Made by a program: the position numbers and the translations under genes. The notes beneath the pieces were generated by a model that did not search any database, was not told where the DNA came from, and saw nothing but the letters and a program-made list of their open reading frames with translations. A DNA stretch of 64,000 nt from Aurelia coerulea. Lineage: Eukaryota > Cnidaria > Scyphozoa > Semaeostomeae > Ulmaridae. Shown piece by piece: positions 32,113 through 45,200 of the stretch; within the stretch, counting starts at the first letter, position 1; every line of letters starts with the position of its first letter. Location of the stretch: assembly GCA_039566865.1 (NCBI GenBank), contig CM076945.1, positions 2,671,001 to 2,735,000 of the forward strand. Direction: 5' to 3'.

Positions 32113-32635
32113 CATGGAGCATAGGGTTCAAATCTTCGAAAAAGTGGGTGTAAAATTCTATGAGATATTTCTTTGAATTGAATGGCTTGAAAGGAACTCA
32201 CGGTACTTTGCTGTAAATCTGCCGTGACTATTTTTTGACATCTTGATTTTTTTCAAAATGGCGGCAATTTGATTATTTTTGAAAAATTCTTGAGAAATTT
32301 TGAAAAATTAAAATCATGGTAAATCCTAAACCAATAGACAGAACATTAGCCGATTTTGTCTATGGAGGAACAATGATATAACCTCCAAGAAAACTATAGT
32401 TTATGAAGATCTAAATTCTCTGGTTTAGGATTTAGAAATTGATGATGTCATAGCCTCGAATTTAATAAATGCCACCATTTTGAAAACAATGAAGATATCA
32501 ATCAATTTCCACAGCAGATTTACAGCAAAGAACTCTTCTTACGCTTCTCCCAATACTTTTATTTCAAGGAAAACAGTGATAGAATTTTCACCGACCTTTT
32601 TAAAAATTTGAGCCCTATGTTGGGACATGGTAATT
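32113..32635. mobile_element. MITE family 7, divergent copy C
   Basis: Ends GGAGCATAGGGTTCAAATCTT and its near complement near 32630. The order of internal blocks matches copies A and B (AACTATAGTTTATG, TTTAGAAATTGATG), but TGACGTCA has become TGATGTCA. Confidence 0.65.
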
Positions 32636-33599
32636 TTCAATCAATACAGCCAAAGGTATCCGCGAATTAATAATATGGAGTTTCAATGAAAAAGGACATA
32701 AACTTGGGATCGATCGGGAACTTCTATTAAGGACGGTAAGGTTTTATAGACGCAGTTTTCTTAAGTAAAAATTCGCATTCCAACGATTCCGAATTCGGAG
32801 AACGTTAGCCTGCGTTCTAGACATGATATGGTCGTAGTTATCGCTATTGAAATACTGCCGGACGCTCCTAACTACGACTCATAATCAAACGCCATTATTT
32901 GGAAATGACTATGCCTGCCTCGTTTCGATAAGGGCCTAGGCGCAGAAAAGCACAAACATTTGTAGTTTTCAAATGAAACACATTGAGTTGAAAACTTCAC
33001 AATAAATCAGTTAATGCTTAGCGAAAGCAGCAAAATAGTACCTACTTACAAAATTTGATATTGTCGCCAACTGTTTTCATGGTATTCTTGTTTATAAGAC
33101 TTTGTTCTGTCCGGCCAAGCTCTTTGAAACTCTGCTTTGTGCTTCGAGTTTCCGTTGGTCAACATCAATCAATCGAATTTGCAGAGATTCTAATGGCGTT
33201 GTATTTGGTTGTATACTTTGTACATGACTGTGTATAGCAGCCTCGTTCCCAAGGGCGTTCAAAAGTGAAAAAAGTCAGTCCAAAAATATTGCCGTAATAT
33301 TGAGTCCCAGTAAGAGCGGTCTCGGTCTGGCGTAATAGTCTCGTTTTGGATAGCGATTACTGGGACTCATCGTAATCAGTCTACCTGCGTTCCAGACCCT
33401 CTCCAATAAAAGTCAAGAATATATCATGCATGCGCTTTGGGAATAGCATAGGTCAAAGTTGTGTCATTTGCCTTTTTTTAATCTGAATATTAAATCTTCA
33501 AGGGATTTCAGGACGCCACAACTCCTCCAAACCTGGAGATATTTATTGAACCGGCAAAGGCAAACAATTTGCGATTGCTGTTGTTCCCATCGAAATTTA

Positions 33600-33869
33600 C
33601 GCTGCCTGATTAGTCTACCAAGATGAGGCTGGAGACAAGGGGGTTCGTACCGTAGAAATGAGTATTGAGTAATGAGCAAAACTTTCGGCGCCACTGCTCT
33701 GCACCATCTCTGCACTCTCTGCACCTGTTCAAACCCTGTTGCAGCCAGCACGAAAGGGCCTGGGACCGCGCAGTTTCTCATTTCATAAAGATGGCGCCGA
33801 AATATGAAGACGAAGGAAAACTGGCCTGACAGAAACAACGAAAAACAATCGCAACTTTTTGGTCATTAG
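33600..33869 (+). promoter_or_regulatory. Candidate promoter and first exon of the TALPID3-like gene
   Basis: A locally CpG-richer stretch holds AAGATGGCGCC at 33788-33798, a close match to the YY1 motif common at animal start regions. ATTAG|GTGAGT gives a good donor after 33869. The ATG at 33791 opens a 12-codon frame ending at 33829, which would act as an upstream ORF if transcribed. Joining this exon to the acceptor before 35797 is inference. Confidence 0.4.
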
Positions 33870-35796
33870 GTGAGTATCAAATAGGATTTAAGTCGATTGA
33901 ATGAATTAAAGTGCTAAACACTAATTTTGTTTCAGGTTAAGTTCTTCCAGATTTTTGATGGAAGATAAAAATAAGATGAGATGGATGATGATTTGAAATT
34001 TTATTTATTTAGGCCTACTAGTCCTTTTCAAATACATTGCAAGCCAAACAAAGAAAGAGAGAAAACAATGAACTGTCGTGTTGTGACACACGAAAAAATT
34101 TTTAAGTTGAATTGCACAGTTCTTTGATAACATTTTCACAACATGACAATCAGTTTCTTCCTGTGAGATATACAGAACTGATCAGACATCCAAAAGACTA
34201 CTGAATCGAAATTAACGATAGGCCTTGTTAGGTGGTTAGGGAGACATTGAAAATGACCATGCTCTGCAGATTTCCCCTGCCTAAAATGAGTCATTGAAAA
34301 CACCTCAAAATTCACTCTGACCCCAGTCTGTAGAGGAGTGGCAGTTCAGGACAAATGCACTTTGACAGACTCAGCTTTCCAGGAAAGCAGAGATTGAATT
34401 GTATTGCTAGAGCTAATCGCTGATTGGCTTTCCAAACAACACTGATAGAAATCCTATCATCTGATTGGATAATGCAAAATTCAAACGCGATTCGATTAAT
34501 TTGCACTTACTGGAGAATGTCAATATGACCTAAATATGGCCTAAATCTGCAGGAGTAACGGGCAATCATTGTATTCGTATGGTTGAAGATTTTTGCCCAC
34601 TCATTCAGTAGGTAAAAGTAAATCTCAGTACTGATGCATCTTCCATCCAAAATCAGTACAAAATTCAAACACATAGAAATTATATTAAGTCTGCTAAAGT
34701 GCAAACTAGCTGGCAGTTCTCAACAAGATCTTGTACTGTATGTTAAAACTGAAGTAACACTGGCATGTCCACCAGGGGTATACGCATCACTTGAGGAATG
34801 AGGGAGTCTGGTGAAGCCTCCAGAAAACTCTTAGTGACCATGCCCTTCAGCTGCACAGAAAATAAAGGAAGCGTTCATTTTAGTATATTTTGCATCATGA
34901 ACATGGCTGTAATGAATACAACATAGGCATGATGTTTTGTCAAATTTGCATTTCAGTATTTACCCACCAATCATAGAAATTACTCTAAGGAATTAGAGGA
35001 AGAATTCCTATTCAATATTACAAACAGGGCAGCATATCAAGTACCAATTACAAAATTGCTTTTCTTAGCTTTACTGCAAAATGATTTGGTGCTGGTCAGT
35101 GGCCACGCGATCTTGATATTCAAGGAACTGTCTCTTTTGCTAGTGTACTTTATCATTGTCTAGTCGATCTATGGTATCTTTTGCAAGAAGCTTTTGTCAA
35201 AGAAACCATCGTTGCAATTTATAATTTTGATGATACTTTTTCAAGAGTAGTAGCAATTAGGAATCCCTATAGCCAGCAGCATATACAGGCTAAGATAACT
35301 GGGGATATTGAAAATGAGTCAGTCTGGGGGCGATCGAAGCCACCAAGAAATTTTTGAGGACATGCATTTCTACTTTGGATTAGAATGCCTTCCCAACATC
35401 ATTCAAGCATGTCTTAGAAAACCAAGACCTTGCTTTACCAAACATTGACAAACCATTATCTCCTTGCTTTTCAAGAATCTCAAAGACCATCACTTGACAG
35501 TTCTGCCTGATGGTCTGGAATACCCCCCCCCCTCCCCTGATGTACTAATTTTAAGCTTTTGTGCAAATCTCAAGGATGTTCTTTTTGAAAAGTGGGGGGT
35601 CCAGACCCCCATTCTCCCCTTTGGTTATGTCACTGATGTCCATGTACAAAGCCTACTGTTTGAAGGATTTCAATATTTTTAAACCCAGAGTCTCCTGTTT
35701 GGAAAGAAAGGCTTCTGCGCTGACATGTCTATTGCACAGAGCACTTAGTTTCTATAGAAGCATGTCAAATTAGCTCAGCATCCTATATTTTTACAG
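33869..35796. other. Probable first intron of the TALPID3-like gene
   Basis: AT-rich sequence without recognisable coding or repeat structure apart from a C tract near 35523. Nothing else supportable is seen. Confidence 0.35.
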
Positions 35797-36208
35797 CATC
35801 AAAAGATGAGTGCAGGACAAAAGCTGTTAGCTGATTTACTTGGGATTACAAATTCTGCTGCAGAATCATTGTCAATCCAACAGGTCAAAGACCTGGAACC
35901 TATTACAAGGGAAACCAGAGGGAATGATTCCAAAGAGCAGGCTGAGGCACCCAAAATGGAAGGAGATGATTTTGATGGACTTGTAGGCACAACCAAGAAA
36001 ATGGGAGAAAGAATGATGCAAGAAGATGATCTTCAAAGCTCAAAAAGTTTGTTGTCTGGTTCTCTAGAAGATGAAAGTAGATGTATCAAGGTAAAAGTCC
36101 CCGCAAATCTGCTCAAGGAGAAACTGAGTGCCTCAGACACATCCGTTAACAGCATGTTAAATTCTGCAGAAAGTTCAGTGGAAAGACAACCAATTCCTGA
36201 GCCTTCAG
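35797..36208 (+). CDS. KIAA0586-like: TALPID3-like exon 1 (coding from ATG 35806)
   Basis: Acceptor TTTTTACAG, donor TCAG|GTACTC. The first in-frame methionine is AAAAGATGAGTGC at 35806. The 134 residues are acidic and serine-rich without a recognised fold. Translation might instead begin further upstream in an unseen exon. Outgoing phase 1. Confidence 0.65.
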
Positions 36209-39200
36209 GTACTCATGTTAAGATTTTTTAGAGGCACACATGGATGTGTTTAGCTTGTTGTGATCTTGAAATATGTTCCTTCTATACTTGGTGAAATAAT
36301 TACCAAGCTCTTGAATCTTGCTTTCTTTCAAAGATAAAGGGAAGATTTAAAGATTGTCATATTCATGAATGCAGATGTACACAGTGAAATTACCAAAGCT
36401 TGCCTAATTCTTTCCCTTCAGATTCTCTTTCTAGTCAGCTCCACGAAAGTGTGCCATGATTGGTTTACAAACAAACAAAGTCCAGACTAAACAATACAGT
36501 CATCTTTGAGAAAAAATTTTCATGCAAAAAAATTAAAATAAATTTGATATTTTGATTTACCATTTTCCAGCAATCAATACTGCCCATTCTTAGCCTTATG
36601 TAGTGAAGTGTTTAGTGAAGCTCTGGAGTCTTTGCCTAGCATGCAGCATAATCAATGTAACTTAGCAAAGATTGGTAGAAATATTACATACATGCACACA
36701 AACTTCCATCACCAGAGCAGAAACTGACATCTAAACAGATCAACATCAAATCAAGGCATACCAATTGATTCTTACACATGTATTAGACAATATCTAATTT
36801 CTGAGTTTGTTCGTCCATTTTACTGTTTCCATGTATTTATCATTTTCATAAATTCTTTCAGATTTTGTCCGACCTGGTGTGTTTGTATCTTCTGCACAAA
36901 AGGATGTACGTCAGTCCACAATCAACCATTCAATAGGCACAAAACAACGATCAAAAGAACATGAAAACAAGAAGCATCTGCAGCTCGTGAAAAGAATGAG
37001 GGAACATCCACAGATTCAGGTAATTTGATTTTCTGTAGCTCTTTGCAAGAAGTGCTGTGCAAAAATGCCACTTGAAATACTGCGCAATCTGCTAAACTTA
37101 TCCCAAACTTATGCAAATGGTTTTGTTACTCTATCATAAAATACTCAATTTAGTCTTGTGTAGTTCAATGTTTGTGTATCATCTTATCATAGAATTCTGT
37201 TGGACTTATGCAAGGAAAAGAAAATTCAATGGAACAAACTTGTGATGCTCAGCCACACAAAGGTAAGTGTGATGCATGCACTCTGAATTATAATTGCTGA
37301 ACAGTTAATATATTTATTTCACATTGAGTGTAGTGAATCAGAATAGTCTCAGCACTGAAAATGATCAATTCAAGTACGTAATTGCTGTTGAAATGTTGTT
37401 TCCATCGATAGAAACATTAGAGAAAAATCTCTTATTTTCAAAATTCCTTGTGATTAGCACAATAAGATGTTGCTGATTTTGAAATGCTGAAATTGATATA
37501 CCAAGCACAATATAGGATATCACTCTTGGGGTAGGGTCATCAGCGTAGTAGGAAATGCCAAAAAATTCATCCTAGATTGTGACTCATTTGGAAATTGGTG
37601 TCCAAAATTTTAGAACGTTTGGGAAAAATGTAGTAAATGACTGAGAATAATGCAATTTAATACATATTTTGAAAAATGTTATTGAAATGAAAAACTCTTA
37701 ACGGTGTTCACTCGATTCAATTCTATAATTTTTTGCAACATTGTTGGGCAAGTGCAAAATGGTACAGTGAGATTGGCACTCTTTTTCTTGAGTCTCTCGA
37801 GAATGCTTACTGCTTCCTCCGTATATAGTTTTGCTTAAATGGTCCATGTCCTGAAAGGTATTATATTTAATCAAACTAACCTTTGAATAGTTACATCACA
37901 GATTTAAGCACCATGTACGCTAAAAATGTATCTACCATAAGAAAATTAAACTGTAAAATTTTTGATAAAATTTGTGAATTTTAAATTATTTGTCATGAAA
38001 GGACTTTAGTCTGTTGAAGAGATTTTACTCATAATTTAGGACGTGCTGGATTTTTAGGACGTTCTGAAGTCAGTAATTAGATGAAGCAGTTTTCCTTGTC
38101 TTTCCAAAAATTACCAAAGTGAAGAGTACAGTCTCCTCTAGCCTGTAAAGAGGCTCCCTACAAAGTTACAAAGTATGAAGAAAAGCGAGAGGTTTTTCCG
38201 TTGATGTATAACCACATGGATTTTTTCAGAGGTTCCCCTTGTTTAAAAAAACACAACTCCGCAGTCAAAATGATCTTCTGTTGTCTAATTTTAAAACCAG
38301 GGAGCGCCTAAAACACTCGATAAAATTTACCTGCAAAATTATATGTTTTTGACAACCGTCGAAGAAATCAATGAAGGTAAAGTATCCCAAACAGAATTAA
38401 AATTACGTTTCAAATTAGATGTCAAGTGAGCTTTAAACCGACTACGATGCTGATTATTCTAAATCAGTTGCAGCAAGTTTTTAATGCAATAGTTACTGTT
38501 TTCAAATGTCTTGAACAACGTCTTTCCAGTATTGAATGAAAAGATTAATCTGATTCTGAATTCATTTAGAGAATGAAGTGGTCGTTTTACAATTCGAGCA
38601 AGGCACAAAGAAAAGTGATGTCCAAGAGAAATTCAAATCAAGGTATCTATTTTTTGTTACATTTAGCAAAAGACATTTAGATCATGGAAAAAAACTATCC
38701 AGCTTTCCGAAAATTGCAGAAATTAATCCAATAAACCGATCGCAAAGATTCCTGCTTTATTTTATCAATGAAAATCTAAAACAAATCAAAGACCAAGTTT
38801 TGGTGATCATCTAAACAGAGGAGGTCTATCCAAAAGAATGTCAGTGCTTTAGCTACAAGATAGCCTGTGTTAAGTTTTCTGGATTTAAAAATGCAAATTT
38901 TGCAAACCAACAAAATTGGGCCGTGAACCAACACCTTGTATGTTAATTATGTTTATTCGCAATCCTGTTTTTGTGAAATAGTACATATAGAGCAATTGCT
39001 GACCTGTTAATCTGTGTATTCTATAATTATGGTGATTTTCAAATTCTATCTTATGTCAGTGACCATGATATTTGATATTTGATAATGACAGTTGATATTG
39101 TATTACATCAACACCAGAATTTTGAAACCACAATTTTGTTGTTCTTATATCATCTTGACAGGACAGCTATTGCTCTTTATACTATGTCACGAAAAAAGGA

Positions 39201-42200
39201 CTGCGAATAAACACAATTCACACAGGAGAGGCGCCCTTGCTTGAACTTGTGTGTCAAGACCAAGATTAAATTGTTAAGTATAACTTTTTTGAATATTTCA
39301 AAATGTTATTTTTCTTTAATATTACACTGGAGAAAATTGAAAGGGCTACACTTTTGGAATTTTAAATTTTATTTCATCTGCTTGATTCGCTTTTTAGAAT
39401 GAGTTCAGCACCCATCAAGAAGAGGGTTATCCCAAACATTGTTGCACCAAGCAGAGAAACGCACCCGAGTCAATCTGCAAAACTTGATGCCGGACAGTCA
39501 TCAATAGCTGACATGAAATCAGTTGGGCAACCTCAAAATACTGCAGACCAAGCTGTTCAATATGCCGCACTTGCTACATCAGCTGCCATTGCTCCATTTC
39601 TACAGGTCAGTGAATGTCATGTCTATGAATGTCTGTGAATGTCTGTGAATGTCTGTGAATGTCTGTGAATGTAGCTGAAATTTGACTCAAATTAGATGTG
39701 ACATGAGATTTGAGATAACGAAAGAATTACTCATGCAAAACACTTATATTGTTGTTATTAATAAGTTTAAAGGCAGAAACACCGCAATACAACAGCAAAT
39801 GGTTGAATCCAAATATTATGCCAATATTTCGTCCTGCCATGCAGGACTTCTTCAGGGCTGTAATGTAACAGTTATAACTATATAACTTATAACTGTTACA
39901 TGACAGCCCTAAAGAAGTCCTGCATGGCAGGACGAAATATTGGCATAAAATTTATTCAACCATTTGCTGTTGTTTTTGCTGCCATGCAGGACTTCTTCAG
40001 GGCTGTAATGTAACAGTTATAACTATATAACTTATAACTGTTACATTGCAGCCCTGAAGAAGTTCTGCATGGCAGGACGAAATATTGGCATAAAATTTAT
40101 TCAACCATTTGCTGTTGTTTTTGTTGTATTGCGGTGTTTCTGCCTGTAAACTTATCAATTTATTCGTCACCGCAAGCATCTTCAGATCCGACAATCGACG
40201 CTGGTATCGTGGCCTTTCCTTTTTCAAATTATTTTATTGTTGTTATTCCTGGCCAAATTTCATGTGACATGTAGCTTTAGACCGTAGCGGGGAGCGGTGC
40301 GACTATTGCAAGATAATCGTAATAATTGCCATCTTGTTGCTGTTCAAGACCACAAATTTAGCTCAAAGACCGTTTCTCATTGTTCTGAAATACTGCTGAA
40401 TGATAAGATTTGCAAATACATGTTTTGTTTATAGATTCAAAATGCATTAGAGAATCAAATTGCCAGCCTCGTAAGCACGATGAGTTTAGCGCATTCAGCA
40501 GAAGGAAATATGAAGATGACAACGCAAGAAGACCGACTAAGGGAACTTGAAGATAAAATTATCGACGTCCTTGACAAGAGAATGGCAAGAATTGAAAATG
40601 TGAAAGATCATGCAACACAAAGGAAGGTGAGCAAGCAAAAGTAGAAATTTTAGATGCGGCATGGGTACCCCCTGTTTTAACAAGCGTACCCCCTGTTTTA
40701 AACATGTTGTTACAAAACATTGACAACCAATTTGCGATATAACCCAGTCATACTTTCCATGGCTTCAACTTTTTAATCATAATCATTGGCTCTGCAACCT
40801 ACGGTAGGTTTTATGGTTTTAAGGTTTTAATCTTTGAGAAACACTTTCATTTTGAAAAATATAGTAGAAAATGTGTGTGATAGTGCGTGATGTGTGCCAT
40901 AGCCTTTCGAAAAAACTGTAAAATCGTCGTTGGGAAGGAAACTTGTTAGATAAATGCAAACGTTCAAAAAACCTACAAATTTCCGTATGACCTAAAAAGC
41001 GAATTTTTTTTTAAAGTTAAGATCACAAAAATTCGATTGTTGCCTGTTTTGGACATTCCTTTTGGTGCAATTGCTGTCTATTTCTATGCTATACAGTAAA
41101 TCCCCGCATATAAGAACCTAAAAAAATAAGAACCTACAGGCTGTTTTTCCTAACTTATGCACCTTGTAATTAAGAACCTGTTTCAGTTTGATGAAAAATA
41201 TGTTCTTATAGCAGGGGTAGCAAAGTTGATTTTGGATTGTCAGTGTTAAGTTCATTTTTGTCCCAGTGGGCTTTTAATGTTGTTTGAAAGCTTAGTATTG
41301 GTTATTAGGTATATTATAACCTTGCCAAAACAAATAGTAGGGCTGAAAATCATTGAAGAAGGTTCTAAAATGGCCTACGCAAGGTACTCTTCAAATAAGA
41401 ACCATTTTACCTTGAAATTTGGCTTAGTACCTTTAAAATAAGAACCTATTTCAGCCTAGCTCTCAAAAAGGTAGGTTCTTATATGCGGGGATTTACTGTA
41501 ATTTAGATTCGTTTCACACGTGCCATAATACTCGGAACTAAATTCGGCTTTGTATCATAGACTGCTGATTGAAGGTTCAATGTGGTTCAAATTCGCAAAC
41601 TTTTGAGACATCCTATATGTTAGATAGCCTATTTCAGCAAAGCTACCGAGTGTCCCTGAAACGCTCTCCCATTTAAAAAATCACCGAAGTTCGATTATTG
41701 AACCAATCATGAATTTGCCTTTTGTCAATGATCCATATATATTTAAAGATGATAAAACATTAGCGTTCGTTAGTTAAAGGGAATGGACATAGCTATATCG
41801 ACAAGCTGCTATAAATAGGCTCAAGAAACGCCCACAAACCCATTGTTTCCTTCGCCACACAATGAAACCGCAGGCGTCAAAGTTGTTGGATACAATAGAT
41901 AATATTTTTAACTTGGCCCGGGCCAGCTTTTAACTATGTCGATTCCCTTTAAAGAATGCAAAATAACGCACTGAAAACCTTATTTTGAGCTATATTTTTT
42001 AAGTAACCTCGTAGTGCCTAAGAGCCGTCATGTTGAGATTTTCCTTCAAGTCTACAATGATAGTCTGCAATTCTTTTTAACATTTATGGCCAATCTATCA
42101 GCTCTGTGTGCAAAATGACATTAATCTGTCTGTCATGATTGCTGTTTCCAGTTTGCTTCAAAACCAAACAGCCCTACAAAGAGCTAAATTTGCTGATTTT

Positions 42201-45200
42201 AAAAGCAATCAGAAGATTAGCTATGCCTGGGAAAACAATTTAATTTTTGATTTGCTTGCAAAAAAAGAAATTTGAAGATCGGCCATGTGATGAAATTTTG
42301 GTGAGTTTTGAGCAGGAGTATTTTTTTCCTGTACGCACCTTAGTTCATCCAATCTACTTATTATTCATATTTTATCTTGTCATAATCAGTGCTGCTTACA
42401 GACGTTTCTGGCAAATTTCCTACGCTTTCCGAGATTAAGACCCCGTTTACACGAGTACGGTTCCACAAAAGTTCGGTTCCAAAAAGATTCACTTTTGCTT
42501 TCCGTTTACACGAGACCTGCCTAACCGTACTCAAAAAGTTCACCTAGCCGTACTTTTTTGAGTTCACCTAGGAAAGTGAACTTTTTTGGAACCGAACTCA
42601 TTTGGCCCCGTGTAAACACCTGAAAGTGGATTTTTCTGCGTACGGTACCGCAACGAGGCTATTCCTTCTAAAAAAGAGGCAGAAAGAACATGGAAACCAA
42701 GAGTTTTTGTTTATGTGGTGGTGTTTGAAAATGGAGAACTTTGATTTCGCTCTCACTTTCATTTTAATACTGAGTTCGCTGGTTGCAACGGTGAACTTCG
42801 GTTATCTTCTTTCAACGTATCTAACGAAAGTTCATCGAGCCAGAATAATAATAATAACTACCAAATCTCCATTTCGGAGCAGTTACAAAGTAGAACTAAT
42901 GTAACACTGGTGATACAACAAAACTAAACTAAACAATGAGTGAAAAGCTAAACAACAGAACCTAACACAAACACAAACTATTTACAAAGAACTCTGAAAA
43001 CACATGAATAACATTGGCGCGCTTTCCTTTGTCTTCGCTCGCTAGCACCTACGCGATACCTCGCAGCCACAGTGTTATCACGCATGCACTTCGACAGTCA
43101 GCATCAAACTGGGTCTCGTGTAAACGGAACACCTAAGTGAACTAATTTGGAACCGGTCTCGTGTGAACGCGAAAGGTGTACTCAAACTGAACTTTTGTGG
43201 AACCGTACTTTTGTGGAACCGTACTCGTGTAAACGGGGCCTAATGGTCCAGTTTTGCAAATGCAAATCTCCGAGCTCATTAATTTTTTGACTGACGCAAG
43301 AGGGATTTCCCACAGTGCAAGAAATATATTTGTATCTTTCAAAACTGTACTCCCCACAGAGAACAGCTGCATTGAGCTTGCAAATCCGTGACGCAGTGGT
43401 GTTGTGGCATAGTGGTGTAATCAACTGACTTTACAGCCAGAACAGTCAGGCGGACAGGGTTCGATACCCGGTAGAGCCCCATCACTTGAGCGTCATGACA
43501 AGGGGTCGCGGACTCGATTAGGTCTTCTCTACTGCTGCGATCCCAGTGCTTGGCGCTAAAAACCGCAACTTCATCTTCACTTCAATCCATCTTGGCTCCA
43601 CCAAAGGCCAACATTTGCTGGATAACATAAAAAGTTTCGTTAAAGGGGCTGGGTCACGTAACCGTAAAAAACCTGTTATCTCTAGAATCTATATTGTTTC
43701 CTGCATGTTTCCATTGTGTTCTGCACAAATTTTGGTGGACAGGGTGAATCTACAATAAAGGTACTCTTGGAAATCCATCGATATCTCTGTAATCTTATAA
43801 CATATGAATGCTTTGTTTGTTTCTCTGCAAAATTTAAAAGTCCATCTTCAAAATAACGCTTACATTTTGAGAAAAATAGTGGAAAAATCTATGAGATATG
43901 ACCTTTCAAAAAACTGTAAAATCGTCATTTCGAAGGAATTCTGTTTACATTACGTGACCCGGCTCCTTTAAAATTAAAATTAAAATTTGACTAAAATGCA
44001 AACATTCAAAAAACCTACATATTTCCGTATGACCTAAAGAATGAAATTTGTTAAAGTTAAAATGACAAAAATTCAATTGTTGCCTGTCTTGGATATTCCT
44101 TTTTGTGCAATTGCGTCGAAGACCCAAGAAGCCTCGGAGCTGATTTGTATTCTATTCCGCAGTGACACAGACGATGAAATTGTGGCTTGAAAGTCTATGT
44201 ATTTAGCAAATACCGGGTGCGCCGAATTGAACTTTGCACTTTTGGCAGGCCGCAATAAATCGTAAACCCGGACCGATTTTGAAGATATTTATGGCTTCAT
44301 CTTTAGCAAAAAGCCTATATTAGATTCTAGAATTTTTTGCAAGTTGTTTTGTTTTCAATTTTCAGGGTGAGAAGCGAGAAAATTTGATTGAAGTTTTTTG
44401 ATCGTTTTCAGTGTTTTCGAAAACGAAAATTTTAAGAAACTCGTTTCTGGCTCTAAAAACTGACAGCAAAAGAATTTGCAAAAATCCTGGAATCTAATTC
44501 AGGCTTTCTGCTAAAGATTAAGTCCTAAATCTTTAAAATCGGTCTACTGTACGATTTATCATGGCCTGCCAAAAGTGCATAGTTTATTTTGGCGCACCCG
44601 GTAGCATTTTAGAAACTTCCGTTTTCTAGCCAAAATCTTGTGACGTCATTTGATCCTTGGCACAATATTTTTTTGTGACATTGAAGAGTATTAGAACTTA
44701 AAATTTGTTATTCATTTTCTAGATGAATGCTACAAATGGAAAAGAGATTCCTGTCTCTGATGGAAATGAAGAATTTCACTTAAAGCAGAAACTTGGAAAT
44801 TCTGGAATTACAGGCGAGCTTGATCATCTCCGCTTTAAAAGTGCTGAACCTAAAAGTGGTCATTCCGTTGCTGTAATGCTACATGATGGACCTGACAACG
44901 GTTATCCTGATGTCAAACGGTATGGAGCAACACGCAATCCTTCTGGTTTAACTAGTTTTGATAACGATCTGCAGCTCATACCAACGCGAGATGACCAACT
45001 CGTTAGAAAAGATACCTCTGGACGGACGCTACATAGGCAACAAAACCCAATTTTAGATCCTGATATCAGACACCCACTGCTCAAATCTTGCCACTCACAA
45101 CCCAATATGATACCTAGAAGCTATCCAACTCTTTCACATGCTTCTGATAAAGCACTCAGCCCATTTTCGAGAAGAACGAAAATGCAGACCAATGCAGTCA

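Noticed and set aside
33464..33838. 124-codon ORF on the minus strand
   Set aside because: No domain or biased composition; it overlaps the better supported first exon and promoter-like region on the plus strand.
42602..42904. 100-codon ORF with a hydrophobic segment
   Set aside because: It lies wholly inside a PIF/Harbinger-like element, shows no transposase or known motif, and is not supported as a host gene.
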